Shown: positions 35,297 to 45,025, counted from the stretch's first letter. The stretch: 64,000 bases of DNA from an uncultured Verrucomicrobiota bacterium (GCA_903826865.1 CAIKGD010000046.1:1-64000); one strand, 5' to 3'. Made by a program: numbers and translations. Notes: generated by a model not told the origin, from the sequence alone.

Positions 35297-35992
35297 CTAT
35301 CCTCTCGCTACCGTCACCACATGCACCGAGGTCGCGCCGCCCGCTTTGAGTACCTGAGCACAGGCATTGACGGTCGCACCGGTGGTCATTACATCATCAA
35401 CCAGTAAAATTCTCCGGCCTGCCGGGCGGGCAAAGAACCCAATCCGGAAAGCGCCGCATACGTTAGCCGCCCGCCGGGAGGCTGTCAAACCTGTTTGGCT
35501 GACTGTCGGACGGATGCGCCGGATGAGTCCTTCCCGAAACGGGATGCGCAGGCGGCGGGCAATCGCGCCGCCCAGCAGAACCGACTGATTAAAGCCCCTC
35601 TCACGGCGGCGGGCCGGATGGAGCGGAACCGCCGTGGCAAGGTCAAACGTCCTGACTGGATACTCAGCCTGCACACAGGCAAAAAGCAGTTCGGCCAGAT
35701 CCTGCACAACCCACAAGGCGTTCTCATATTTAAGAGCCTTCAGCGCAGTGCCGACGGCACCCTCGTAACGAACAGCGGAACGCGCGCGGTCGAAGGCGGG
35801 TTTTTCGCGGGCACAGGCAAAGCAGGTGTAGTCGTGCTGAATATCACCCGCGACCGGATCGCCGCACAGGACGCAGAACGGCGGTTCAACTTTAGGTGTG
35901 TCGGAAATACAATCCCAGCAGAGGTATTTCATAGGGTCGGGTGAAGGCGTTCCGCAGTGGACACAGTTACGGGGATAAAGAAAATCCAGCAT
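35297..35992 (-). CDS. ComF-family phosphoribosyltransferase-like protein
   Basis: A 231-residue cytoplasmic protein. Two N-terminal zinc-finger-like cysteine pairs (CVHCGTPSPD and CWDC; CVLCGDPV and CFAC) lie in residues 9-60. A type I phosphoribosyltransferase domain follows, with RRERGFNQSVLLG and the PRPP loop RILLVDDVMTTGATVNAC. ComF proteins support DNA uptake in competent bacteria and are kept in non-competent ones with unclear purpose. It is the first gene of the run leading to accD-folC-murG. Confidence 0.9.
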   Translation of the reverse strand: MLDFLYPRNCVHCGTPSPDPMKYLCWDCISDTPKVEPPFCVLCGDPVAGDIQHDYTCFACAREKPAFDRARSAVRYEGAVGTALKALKYENALWVVQDLAELLFACVQAEYPVRTFDLATAVPLHPARRRERGFNQSVLLGGAIARRLRIPFREGLIRRIRPTVSQTGLTASRRAANVCGAFRIGFFARPAGRRILLVDDVMTTGATVNACAQVLKAGGATSVHVVTVARG

Positions 35993-36021
35993 GGGAAAAG
36001 GATGCGCGTGAACTGTCGGAT

Positions 36022-36042
36022 GTGGAAAGTGAAAAGTGATAA
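36022..36042. repeat. Short 7-nt repeat remnant
   Basis: Three units, GTGGAAA, GTGAAAA and GTGATAA, lie 30 bp upstream of comF. No inverted partner is seen. Possibly a decayed member of the array class. Confidence 0.4.
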
Positions 36043-36078
36043 AAAAACAGACTGAGAGTTCCGCAAAAGCACGGCGTG

Positions 36079-36107
36079 TTGACGCCGGGGCAATCCGCCG
36101 CTACATT
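36079..36107 (+). promoter_or_regulatory. Sigma70-like promoter for the Amuc_1102-like gene
   Basis: TTGACG, 17 bases, TACATT. The gene begins 50 bp downstream, with GAGGAGA ahead of its ATG. Confidence 0.55.
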
Positions 36108-36156
36108 TATGCAGTCTTTTAATAAATTATGAAGTTAAACAAGAGGAGACAACATT

Positions 36157-36729
36157 ATGAAAACACACCTAAAAATTCTGACAATACCCGTCCTTTTCTG
36201 CTGCACTGCGGTACTGGCGCAAGATGTGAGTTTTATCCGTGTCGAAACCTCCGAACCGCACACCCCGCTCTACCAGAACGAAGAGGGTTTCGAAACTCTT
36301 CAGGTCAAAGGCATGATACCGACCTCCACCAGCGATAGAAAATGGTTCCGTATTTCCGCCGAATACTCCACCGGCGCTGAATGGATCAACCGGTTAACTC
36401 TTGAATATTATGTCTTCTTCCCCGGCGAAACGAATGTGTTCAAAGGTGTCGCTACCTATGTGGACATTCCGCGCGGACGCGGACATTTAAGTGACATGTA
36501 CCTGCATTTCAACAGCTATGCGCGCCACTATAAGCGGGGTGTCATTCAGTATGCGGTGGTCGCTTTGATCGACGGCAAACAGGTGGCGGCGGCGACCAAC
36601 CAACGCCTGCCGGAAAGCTGGTGGAAGTCCCTGCCTATCCATCCCAACAGACTGCTGGATCGGAGTGTGACCCCGTTTGCGGTTTTCAATATAGAAAAAT
36701 CTGAATCGCAAGACCGCAGTCCGCAATAA
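36157..36729 (+). CDS. Amuc_1102-like exported pilus-associated protein
   Basis: A 190-residue exported protein with a signal peptide (HLKILTIPVLFCCTAVLAQ). It has a compact beta-rich body: VKGMIPTSTSDRKWFRISAE, YYVFFPGET, VDIPRGRGHLSDMYLHF and LPESWWKSL. It resembles the Amuc_1102 family from the Akkermansia pilus-like operon, where it accompanies a secretin (Amuc_1098). Here two secretins lie 5-9 kb away on the other strand, which supports a shared envelope machine. It has its own promoter and strong ribosome site (GAGGAGA), and ends before a bidirectional terminator. Confidence 0.75.
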   Translation: MKTHLKILTIPVLFCCTAVLAQDVSFIRVETSEPHTPLYQNEEGFETLQVKGMIPTSTSDRKWFRISAEYSTGAEWINRLTLEYYVFFPGETNVFKGVATYVDIPRGRGHLSDMYLHFNSYARHYKRGVIQYAVVALIDGKQVAAATNQRLPESWWKSLPIHPNRLLDRSVTPFAVFNIEKSESQDRSPQ

Positions 36730-36830
36730 ACACGTCATATGACTCAGGCTTGAGCGATCTTGGAGTGCCGCTTAAAAATATGATCGCAGGTCGCCTGCGG
36801 GACGCGTACACATCGACCACCCGGCTGAAT

Positions 36831-36863
36831 AAAAAAGCCCTTCCGTCCAGAGAAGGGCTTTTC
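36831..36863. terminator. Bidirectional terminator between convergent genes
   Basis: AAAAGCCCTTC, an eight-base loop, GAAGGGCTTTT. Runs of A before and T after serve both the Amuc_1102-like gene and the 1375-residue gene. Confidence 0.8.
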
Positions 36864-36883
36864 GTAAAATGGCGAAGTTCCCG

Positions 36884-39800
36884 TTATTCCACCGTAACTT
36901 TGTAGTAGATCACCGGCACATTGGTGTGAATGGTATCCACATAACTGGTTCCGTTCGTAATTTCAGCCAGCCATGGTGAGCGGAAGCCCTGCAAGAGATC
37001 CAGCGTATACCACACTTTATAGATGCGATCAAGGGGGTCGCCGGCAGCCTGCCACGAAATGATCCGTGCGCCGCTGGTGTTCTGGGCAACACTGACAACG
37101 CCGTCAGACCCGAACATCATTTCGACAGCCGGATAGCCCGGTTCGACACTGTTGGTTGCATTAAAACTGACCGGGAGATCTGCTGCTCCGCCAATGTAGC
37201 CGATACGAAACACCGTAGTTGCAAAAACATTGGTGGCTCCTCCGGAGGTCAAACTGCGTGCATCGCCGGTCAGGGTAACGACATTGGTTCCGCTGACCGG
37301 AATGGTACCGTTAAGCGGACTGGCGGTGATGACCGTCGGTCCGGCAGGCACGAAACTGATCGCCTGATCTGTGACAACGTCAGCGAAGGACACCACGATA
37401 TTCGTGCCGTTTGTTACCGTAATGGTCTGATCCGGTTCCCAAGGATGCGGAATTTGCGTCGTGCTGTAATTAGTGGTAATCACCGTGGTCTGCCGGTTAC
37501 TGAGTGTTGCAGATTCTGTCCAGACTGAATCCTGCAGGCCGATTGGTGTAGACGGCCAGACTGCACTTCCGGTCAGACTTCTATACTGGAAGCGGATGGA
37601 TCCGCTCCGGTTCAAGGTCGCCTGAAAAGTCAGGTCGGCTCCGCCGCCGGACTGACCCACATTTTCCCAAGTGACTGTAAATTGGCTGCTGTCGCCGGAA
37701 TATCGTATGTTTGCGTTATCATCGAGAACCAGATCGCCCTGATACGGCGCAATGACTTGATCCGCACCAAGCGCAACCCAGCCGTTAACGCCGATTGAAA
37801 GCTGGGTATAGCTGTTTCCGTAGAACCGGAAGGGGAACCCGAGCGGAATGGTCTGGCTGCGTCCTCCGGTCCAGACGATTGCATTGGCGTCAGAATCCGG
37901 AACGAATTTCCACTGAAAGTTGGTGGCCGCCCAGTTGTAGCCGCTGCTTTGAGCCCCGAAGTCGCTGATCGTGTAGGCCAGTGACACATTACCGGTGTTG
38001 ATGAGCGACACGTTGGTCCGGGTAATGAAACCGGCCGGTCCGATAAAGGCAACCGGTGTCGGAGAAGCTCTCAGGCCAACCACCATTTTGGTTACTATGA
38101 CCCTGACCACCACCGGACTATTGCTTCCGGTACCCCAGGCTATGTTATTGGTGAAAATATTAGTGGTCCCCGCAGTCCGGCCGGCAGCGTCGGCATAGAA
38201 GGTGACCGTTTGATCTGTTTGTCCAGCCAGCGTGCCGGCGACGGGGGCGTTAGTCACCCAGGGGCGGCTCACGGGCGTCAGCAGGACATCGGATCGTTCT
38301 CCGGTTTCCGGATTGTAGTTTGCTATAGTCAGCGAACCGGCACCACTCTGAACTAAGACGTCTGCTGCGTTTGTCCGGCTGACAGGTTGATAGACATAAC
38401 GGATATTTCCATTGGCAGAGAGCCACGCCTGAAACTCGTTTCCAGTGTTATTTCCCCAGGCAACAACCAGCTGGCTGGCTGTCTTTTTGTAACGGATGCT
38501 GTTGGTATCTGCTACCGTTCCGGTCTGGAACGGAGCAACCAATGAGTTCCCGCCAAAACCGATTGTTCCGTAACGGCTAACGGAAAAGTTGGTATAAACC
38601 GTTCCGAACAGCGGAAAGTCGAAACCGACACTCATCGACGCACTGCTGTTGCCGTTCCAGTTTACAAACGTGGTATTGGTATCAACTCCGCTTTCAAAAT
38701 TCGGCGAAAAATTTGTCAGGCTTACTTGCTGGGTGGTGACCAGATAGGCGACCGGCCATAAACCGTTATCTGTCAGCGAAAACGTCGTGCTGTCATTGCC
38801 CGCATTGGTCAGCAGAACAGCACCGGTGGCCGTGCCGCCCGCCGGCACAAGGATAGTCAGCAGGTTGGTCGAAACCGAAGGCCGCGCCGCTTTATAGACG
38901 GACAACTGGAAATTTGCGTTCCAGACCATATTGCTTGTCCTGTTGGCAACGCTGAACGTATGAAGACCCGCCGGTGCCGCATCAAGGATTTCAACTGTGT
39001 AATCTGTTGTGGCTGTCGTGCCGAGTTCAAACCAGCCATAGGTTGCCCCGGCCGGGGTGATCCTGAAATACGCCGGATTGGCCGAAAGTGTATTGGTGAC
39101 GTTGAACACATCAAGCGCCCCGTCATTGGTGTTCACTATAGAAACAGTAAGCACTTCGCCCGGTTCATACAGATTCGCGAAAATACCCGTCCCGGGAACC
39201 TCTGTGATACTGTTGGTGAGATAACTGATCTGTGAACCGACAACAATGGTGAAGTTCGTCGCAACGCTGCTGGTTCCGATGCACACGGCCTGTGCAGTGA
39301 AAATATATTGCCCGGATGTGCTGGAATTGGCAATCAGCCAATAGGTATTTGTAAGAGCGGCACCGGCTTCCAGCAAAGCCGGCGCATTGCTGGGAATGAC
39401 AGAGAAATCGGAAAGTGCACCGCTATGACTCAGTGTGGACGTCACGTTCGTTGCAGGACGCCCGCCGTTATTTCTAATAACTATTTCCACTTTGTTCGTC
39501 TGATCTTTTTCCATACCTCTCTGGTAGTTCACAGCAATGATCTGCAACGCCGCCGGTGAGGTCAAATCCATTGGCGGCGCGATTGCTTCACTCAAACTGG
39601 CCGTATGGCGGATATTATCCACGTCGGCATAGTCGGTCGAACCGGACGGCCGGAAATCACCGGTGGCATGAAAACGCAGGTTGGTAATAGACGTCAGACT
39701 GATCGCGGTCGAAGCCGCAGGAGCATTTGTATCGAAAGTGTTTGACCCGCTCAGGTCATACCAGACTCTCAGTGTATGCGTGTCCATATTGACTTCAGCA

Positions 39801-41011
39801 ACTGCAGACAGGGTGCCGGACAAAGGAAGTCCGTTGGTGACGGCTGTCAGCGTTCGGTTGGCGGGCATTGCGCCACCCAGCAGATCACCGGTATCATAGC
39901 CCAGCACCAGACCGGCTGCTTGATCGCCTGCGTCTCCGGTAAAGTAGACACCCAGCAGGGTTCCGCTGTTGTTCAAACTGTTGGTCAGCGAATATCGCAC
40001 ATCATAACGCAGATAGTGCACGCCGGTGCCGGCCGGAGACAGCGCGGCATTCAGAATGGCACCGTTGGTCCAGACTCCGCCGGTTCCTGTATCTTCGCCG
40101 GTACAGCGTAACATTTTGTTGGATGTAAATACCGTGCTCCCGGAACCGGCACGGAACTGCGCCAGCGGGCTGTTTGTTCCGGTGTTGATCGTGTCGCTGA
40201 GCTGACGCCCGTTTACATCGCGATCAAAGTTCCACTCATTCGAATATTTTGCGGCCGGTGCGTCAGGCCCTGCTGCTGCCGTCGCATCAGCAAAACTGTC
40301 GCTCATCCGGAGCAGGCCGACTTTGACAAAGTCGTTGTCACCGGCGGGACGGAAGTCGCCGGTTGCCTGGAAGTGCAGTTTATTAATCGCTGGCAGGTTG
40401 ATAGAAATATTATTGGTTTGCGGGCTGGATTCCGCAGTAAAACTGCCGGTGCCGTTCAGATCGTACCAGACCGCCATTTTCTGAGCGGTCATATCCACTT
40501 TGGCGATAACGTTTACTTTGCCGGTAAAATTGGTCAGATCGCACAGACTGTTCAGGTTCAGGTTGATTGGTGCAGCTGAAACTCCGAGGTCGCACTGCAA
40601 GGCAACACCGGCCACTTTGGTACCGGCGGCATCGGTGAAAGAAAAACCGAGCAGTGTTCCGCTGTTATTGTTGGTGGAGTTAAGATCATACTCGATATCA
40701 TACCGCAGAAAAAAAACGCCGGTGGTCAGGCTGGCCGTTGTTGCGTCCAGTAACGCCCCGTTAGTCCACATGCCGGCGGTTCCGGGATCATTAAAAGTGC
40801 TGAGCAGCGCACCCAGACCGTCGGTACGCAGATAGCTGTCATTGTAACCCGGAACCGCAATAAAGAATGCGCTGCCCGCTGAATTAACGGTGTTTGGAAG
40901 AGTTTTCCCGGCCTGATCGGAATAAAAATTCCACTCATTGATGGTGGCCGCCGGAGCCAGGAAACCTGCCAGCGCCGCTGCTGTGCTGATAAAACAAATC
41001 AGTTTTTTCAT
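36884..41011 (-). CDS. Large secreted multi-domain surface protein (1375 aa)
   Basis: An exported protein with signal peptide (KKLICFISTAAALAGFLAPA). Two tandem copies of a roughly 215-residue LamG-like module cover about 24-240 and 262-475; both show EWNF, FLRYD/YLRYD, VWYDL and FHATGDFRP-type motifs. Beta-sandwich repeats of CARDB/NEW3 type follow (about 490-745). Two copies of a module with FDFPLFGTVYTNFSVSRYG and FPFRFYGNSYTQLSIGVNG come next. A short C-terminal module (YKVWYTLDLLQGF, then YYKVTVE) recurs in the 807-residue protein at 56651. Asn/Thr-rich throughout. Probably an adhesin or glycan-binding surface protein next to the secretin genes. No catalytic motif seen. Confidence 0.8.
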   Translation of the reverse strand: MKKLICFISTAAALAGFLAPAATINEWNFYSDQAGKTLPNTVNSAGSAFFIAVPGYNDSYLRTDGLGALLSTFNDPGTAGMWTNGALLDATTASLTTGVFFLRYDIEYDLNSTNNNSGTLLGFSFTDAAGTKVAGVALQCDLGVSAAPINLNLNSLCDLTNFTGKVNVIAKVDMTAQKMAVWYDLNGTGSFTAESSPQTNNISINLPAINKLHFQATGDFRPAGDNDFVKVGLLRMSDSFADATAAAGPDAPAAKYSNEWNFDRDVNGRQLSDTINTGTNSPLAQFRAGSGSTVFTSNKMLRCTGEDTGTGGVWTNGAILNAALSPAGTGVHYLRYDVRYSLTNSLNNSGTLLGVYFTGDAGDQAAGLVLGYDTGDLLGGAMPANRTLTAVTNGLPLSGTLSAVAEVNMDTHTLRVWYDLSGSNTFDTNAPAASTAISLTSITNLRFHATGDFRPSGSTDYADVDNIRHTASLSEAIAPPMDLTSPAALQIIAVNYQRGMEKDQTNKVEIVIRNNGGRPATNVTSTLSHSGALSDFSVIPSNAPALLEAGAALTNTYWLIANSSTSGQYIFTAQAVCIGTSSVATNFTIVVGSQISYLTNSITEVPGTGIFANLYEPGEVLTVSIVNTNDGALDVFNVTNTLSANPAYFRITPAGATYGWFELGTTATTDYTVEILDAAPAGLHTFSVANRTSNMVWNANFQLSVYKAARPSVSTNLLTILVPAGGTATGAVLLTNAGNDSTTFSLTDNGLWPVAYLVTTQQVSLTNFSPNFESGVDTNTTFVNWNGNSSASMSVGFDFPLFGTVYTNFSVSRYGTIGFGGNSLVAPFQTGTVADTNSIRYKKTASQLVVAWGNNTGNEFQAWLSANGNIRYVYQPVSRTNAADVLVQSGAGSLTIANYNPETGERSDVLLTPVSRPWVTNAPVAGTLAGQTDQTVTFYADAAGRTAGTTNIFTNNIAWGTGSNSPVVVRVIVTKMVVGLRASPTPVAFIGPAGFITRTNVSLINTGNVSLAYTISDFGAQSSGYNWAATNFQWKFVPDSDANAIVWTGGRSQTIPLGFPFRFYGNSYTQLSIGVNGWVALGADQVIAPYQGDLVLDDNANIRYSGDSSQFTVTWENVGQSGGGADLTFQATLNRSGSIRFQYRSLTGSAVWPSTPIGLQDSVWTESATLSNRQTTVITTNYSTTQIPHPWEPDQTITVTNGTNIVVSFADVVTDQAISFVPAGPTVITASPLNGTIPVSGTNVVTLTGDARSLTSGGATNVFATTVFRIGYIGGAADLPVSFNATNSVEPGYPAVEMMFGSDGVVSVAQNTSGARIISWQAAGDPLDRIYKVWYTLDLLQGFRSPWLAEITNGTSYVDTIHTNVPVIYYKVTVE

Positions 41012-41220
41012 AATGAGATACCTGCCTTTTCACCAATTCTCCCGCCGCATCCAGATTAGAACACAACTCCTGCAAAAAAGAAACCACGGAATGCAAAGGA
41101 ACCGGCCTTTAAACGCTGACTCATGCGACCCGTCCTGACCGTTCCTCTGCTTATTTCCCCGTTTTTCAGTCATCGGCGGTGCTTGCCTGTCCGCTTTTGC
41201 GGTTCAATCAAGTTCCTGCC

Positions 41221-41259
41221 GAAAAAAGGGAGGGTGCCGGTTCCGGCGCCCTCCCTTGC
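41221..41259 (-). terminator. Strong terminator after the secretin pair
   Basis: On the minus strand AAGGGAGGG-GCCGG / CCGGC-CCCTCCCTT forms a 15-bp stem with one mismatch, then TTTTTTC. It separates the secretin operon from the large surface-protein gene. Confidence 0.85.
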
Positions 41260-41292
41260 TCAAACAAACTCAGCGCGCGTCAAGCCGCCAGC

Positions 41293-43245
41293 TTATTCGA
41301 AGGAGCGGGCGGTGTTGATCCGTCCGGTCGGCTCTACCTTCTTTGCCGTTACAAAGATCATCAGGTTGCGTTTAATTGCACGCTCCCCTTCGTTGCGGAA
41401 AAGACGCCCGACTATCGGAAGGCTGCCCAGCACCGGAACCCGGTCTACGTATTTTTCAACTTTTTCGTTGATCAGTCCGCCCATGCCCATGGTCGCGCCG
41501 TCGGCAATGGTCACTTCGGTCTTGATCTCGCGCCGCTTGAAAATCGGCAGACGGGCAACAATCGCGGAGTGGTTGAACTGCTGATTGATACCGAACTGAT
41601 AGTAGCTGTAAGCCGAATTAGCCGGAGCAATCTGATAGTTCTGCCAGCCGAGCAGTTCGCTCACTTTCGGATTGAGCGACAGCGCAATCTGGTCGCCGTC
41701 CACTTTCGGGTTCACATCCAGCTCAACGCCGAGCAGTTTTTCAGAAAAGTCCACATATTTGACATGAACGATATTGCCTTCATTTCCGCCGACTTCATAC
41801 GTTTCAGGGAAATAGTGCATTTCACCGACACGGATGGTCGCTTTTTTACCGCTCTGGGTGACAATGCGCGGCGCAGACAGCACATCCGTGCCGGAGCTCT
41901 GATCCAGTGCGGTGATCAGAATATCCAGCGGTGTCGGGCCGTTGCCGTCTGTCGTGTCGTTGTGCAGGCGGATCGAGTCGGGCGTTGCATTGAAGGTATC
42001 TTCAAAGCGGAAGGCTCTCCATTCACCGGCACCGGCGCCCGTTTCGCCGCGGCCTAAGGTACCGGGCTGAACAAAAGGCATTGGACCCAGCGTATTGCCC
42101 GGACCGCCGCGCAAACTATCATCAAAGAGCGACTGCCCGGCAGGAATGGTTACATCACCGGCGTCGATTCCGGTTTTGATAGCGGTTGACCCCACGCTGC
42201 GCCATTCAAAGCCTAATTCTTCCAGCGTGCCTTCGGAGACTTCAACAAACTTGGCTTCGATTTCAACCTGCTCCACACCGGAAGAGAGCTTGGCGACATC
42301 CATGGCAGCCAGAATCTCTTCGAGCACGGCCAGATTTTCGCGGGTGTTGCGGACAAACAGTTTTTCAGACTTCGGCTGATAAACAGCGGAGGAGCCTTTC
42401 GGGAAGTCCACTTCGGGGAATTTCTCCGTCACATCGGCTGAATCTGCAGTTTTTTCAAGCCCCATTTTGGCGGCGGCGTCAGAGGAAATGGCGTACGAGC
42501 GGAGCACGAGCCCTGTTTTCCAGGCCGCAGTGACCGCCTTCATGCCTTTTATTTCGGCGGTGCGGGGATCGCGTTCGAGGATTTTGCGCAGATACATACG
42601 GGCAATCACATTTTCAGGATCTTTTTTGATCACTGCTTCAAAACCCTTCTGCGCCTGCATGAATTCACCGCTCGCATAGAGTTCGCGGCTGGCTTCCACC
42701 GTGGCGGGAACATCCAGAACGGCGGCACCGGCCACCGGAATCTCTCCGGATGATTTAACTTCGGCTTTGACTGCATCCGCTTTCACAACGGATTTGTCGA
42801 CCGGCTTTTCAGCGGCGACGGGTTTTTTAACCGCCGGCTTTTCAGCCGCAGCAACCGTTTCTTTATCGGCTTTGCGCCAGAACTTCCAGCCTTTGGACGG
42901 CTTTTTAACCGGCTGTTCAGCGACGGCCAAGGCGGCCGGTGCCGGTTCAACAACCGGGGCGGCAACAACGGCCGGAGCGGACACAGGTGCGCTTACAACC
43001 GGTTTTGCAACAGCAACCGGGGCGGCAACAACGGCCGGAGCGGGAGCTTTAATAACCGGAGCGGCCGGAGCCGGCTTGACCGCAGGCGCTTCCGCCGGGA
43101 GCGGCTTGGCGGCAGGTGCCGCCGGCTTGCCTTGATAACTGCCGAGTTCTTTCAGAATGCCGTCAACGCTTTCGGATTTCTCCTGAGCCGCGACCGTGCC
43201 GGCGATCAGGGCGCCGGCCATCATAAATTTGAGTACATTTCTCAT
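41293..43245 (-). CDS. Secretin-like outer-membrane channel protein (Amuc_1098-like), copy 2
   Basis: A 650-residue exported protein (signal peptide LKFMMAGALIAGTVAAQ). Residues 38-165 are a Pro/Ala/Val/Lys-rich linker partly built from a 30-bp direct repeat. A TPR-like pair follows (ASRELYASGEFMQAQKGF, about 195-235). An N-domain (AVYQPKSEKLFVRNTRENL) leads to the secretin beta-barrel, with VEIEAKFVEVSEGTLEELGF, DVLSAPRIVTQSGKKATIRVG and the closing DRVPVLGSLPIVGRLFR. It should form an outer-membrane ring for a type IV pilus or type II-like system. It lies 22 bp after its paralog and has an extra linker/TPR region. Confidence 0.85.
   Translation of the reverse strand: MRNVLKFMMAGALIAGTVAAQEKSESVDGILKELGSYQGKPAAPAAKPLPAEAPAVKPAPAAPVIKAPAPAVVAAPVAVAKPVVSAPVSAPAVVAAPVVEPAPAALAVAEQPVKKPSKGWKFWRKADKETVAAAEKPAVKKPVAAEKPVDKSVVKADAVKAEVKSSGEIPVAGAAVLDVPATVEASRELYASGEFMQAQKGFEAVIKKDPENVIARMYLRKILERDPRTAEIKGMKAVTAAWKTGLVLRSYAISSDAAAKMGLEKTADSADVTEKFPEVDFPKGSSAVYQPKSEKLFVRNTRENLAVLEEILAAMDVAKLSSGVEQVEIEAKFVEVSEGTLEELGFEWRSVGSTAIKTGIDAGDVTIPAGQSLFDDSLRGGPGNTLGPMPFVQPGTLGRGETGAGAGEWRAFRFEDTFNATPDSIRLHNDTTDGNGPTPLDILITALDQSSGTDVLSAPRIVTQSGKKATIRVGEMHYFPETYEVGGNEGNIVHVKYVDFSEKLLGVELDVNPKVDGDQIALSLNPKVSELLGWQNYQIAPANSAYSYYQFGINQQFNHSAIVARLPIFKRREIKTEVTIADGATMGMGGLINEKVEKYVDRVPVLGSLPIVGRLFRNEGERAIKRNLMIFVTAKKVEPTGRINTARSFE
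42951..43043. repeat. 30-bp direct repeat in the secretin linker
   Basis: The same 30 bases occur at 42951-42980 and 43014-43043 in the Pro/Ala-rich linker. They encode PAPVVAAPV-type residues. It looks like internal duplication within coding DNA. Confidence 0.7.
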
Positions 43246-43267
43246 AGGTTTTCTCCTTAAATGTCGG

Positions 43268-45025
43268 TTATTTCTTCATGGCCAGATCGGCGGCACGCCG
43301 CCCGTTCACGTCCACTTCGGTGGCCGTCACGAAGATCATCAAATTGCGCTTGATGCTCTTTTCGCCTTCCGAACGGAAGAGGCGGCCGATCAGCGGGATG
43401 CTGCCCAGCACCGGAACCTTGTCCTTATAGGTTTCCACTTTGTCGTAGATCAGTCCGCCCATGCCGACCGTGCTGCCGTCGGCGACTGTCACTTGCGTGG
43501 TCATTTCGCGCAGACGGAAATAAGGGAGCTGGCCGCTCAGCGACGGAACCGGAATGCCGAACTCATCGTGCTCCATCTTGCGGCGGCTGTCAGAGTTGAT
43601 CTGATTGGCCTGCCACTCAGCGTTAGTCGGAGTGTTTCCGGGTTGTGCAAGAAAGGTTTGGTAGAGTTTGTTCCAATAGGTGTCGATCACGCCGGGAATA
43701 TGCGTCACAGGCGCAATTACACTTTGGACAGGGTAGCTGAACCAATTCCTTAAATTGTTTACGACACCGTTGGATGGTGTTGTTCGGGCAGTATCCAGCC
43801 ACGGTGTAAGATTCAGTGCCGGGGCGGTCGGAAGAGCCATGGCTGCGGCACTGGCACGCGACCAGACAATCATGCTGGCGTCGTCGGGAGTGACTTGGTA
43901 TGTATCATAGCCGATCAGGTCAATCACTTTGGGTTTCAGTTCCAGATCAATCAGTCCGCCTTTGCGCAGAGCCGGAGTCACTTCAAGCTGAACGCCCATC
44001 AGTTCAGATTTCCAGTCGCTGTTTTCAACATAAACGCTGGTGTTGGCCGATTTGGCGGCGAATGATTTCGGAACCATGCGCTGTTCACCGACCCATATGC
44101 CGGCGGATTTTCCGTCGCGGGTGGTGATACTCGGCGCGGAGAGCACGTCGGCGTCATCCGACTGTTCAAGCGCATTGATCACCAGAGTCCAGAGGAGCGA
44201 GCCGTCGGCTTTATTGATCTGGACGGTATCCGAGTGATTGAGTGCGGTAGAAAACGCGGCCGTTTTCAAGTTGCCGAAAACCGCTCCGGGTACTCCCCCG
44301 GCAGCAGTGCGCAGGCCGCTTACCAGAAGATCCTGCCCCGCCGGCAGGGTGAGTTTTTTAAAGACATTGGCATCTGTACCGTTTTTGCTGTCGAATTTCC
44401 AGTTGAAGCCCAGCTCATCCAGAGTGCTCTGGTTGACTTCAATGAATTTGGTCTGGATTTCGACCTGCTTGCCCATCAGCGAGCGCTTGGCATTGTGCTG
44501 CTCAGCGAGTACATCTTCGATAGCCAGCACGTTTTCGAGCGTCTGACGGACAAACAACCGCCGGAATTCAGGGCGGTACATGACCGAGGTGCCTTTAGGA
44601 AATTCGATGCCGGTAAAAAATCCGGAAACATCAACGGTTGTTCCAGATACAACATCTTTGCCGGTGGTCAGTTCATTACCAACAGACTCGGATACTTTAT
44701 AGGAGCGGAAGACCACATCGTTGGCGGTGTTCCAGGCGTTAGCGGTTTCGAGTGCACCGGCTTTTTCTGCGTTCGCAACCGGATCGGCTTTGAAAACCGC
44801 CTTGACTCCGTTTACCGCAGTGATGGTTTCGTCGCTGACCATTTTAACAGCGTCGCCGACTACATTGACTGTATCCCGCGGAGCCGACTTGATCTCTCTT
44901 ACGGCACTTTCCAGCACTACATCGCTGTCCACCGCATAGTCCCGCGCGGTTGTCACTGTCTCAGCTTGCCCGCTCTGCAGGGAAGCCAAGAGCAGAACCG
45001 CCATTCCTATCACTGCCTTTCGCAT
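43268..45025 (-). CDS. Secretin-like outer-membrane channel protein (Amuc_1098-like), copy 1
   Basis: A 585-residue exported paralog of the following gene product (signal peptide KAVIGMAVLLLASLQSGQA). The N-domain has SVMYRPEFRRLFVRQTLENV. The secretin core has VEIQTKFIEVNQSTLDELGF, DVLSAPSITTRDGKSAGIWVG, QVTVADGSTVGMGGL and DKVPVLGSIPLIGRLFR. An insertion of about 80 residues, absent from the paralog, lies before the last barrel strands (around WLDTARTTPSNG to IPGVIDTYW). First gene of the two-secretin operon, with a good promoter about 160 bp upstream. Hetero-oligomer or alternate use cannot be told from sequence. Confidence 0.85.
   Translation of the reverse strand: MRKAVIGMAVLLLASLQSGQAETVTTARDYAVDSDVVLESAVREIKSAPRDTVNVVGDAVKMVSDETITAVNGVKAVFKADPVANAEKAGALETANAWNTANDVVFRSYKVSESVGNELTTGKDVVSGTTVDVSGFFTGIEFPKGTSVMYRPEFRRLFVRQTLENVLAIEDVLAEQHNAKRSLMGKQVEIQTKFIEVNQSTLDELGFNWKFDSKNGTDANVFKKLTLPAGQDLLVSGLRTAAGGVPGAVFGNLKTAAFSTALNHSDTVQINKADGSLLWTLVINALEQSDDADVLSAPSITTRDGKSAGIWVGEQRMVPKSFAAKSANTSVYVENSDWKSELMGVQLEVTPALRKGGLIDLELKPKVIDLIGYDTYQVTPDDASMIVWSRASAAAMALPTAPALNLTPWLDTARTTPSNGVVNNLRNWFSYPVQSVIAPVTHIPGVIDTYWNKLYQTFLAQPGNTPTNAEWQANQINSDSRRKMEHDEFGIPVPSLSGQLPYFRLREMTTQVTVADGSTVGMGGLIYDKVETYKDKVPVLGSIPLIGRLFRSEGEKSIKRNLMIFVTATEVDVNGRRAADLAMKK

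Noticed and set aside
36730-36830. Coding fragment downstream of the Amuc_1102-like gene
   Set aside because: A short readable stretch (NMIAGRLRDAYTSTTRL) exists, but it has no start, no family match and no support from context.
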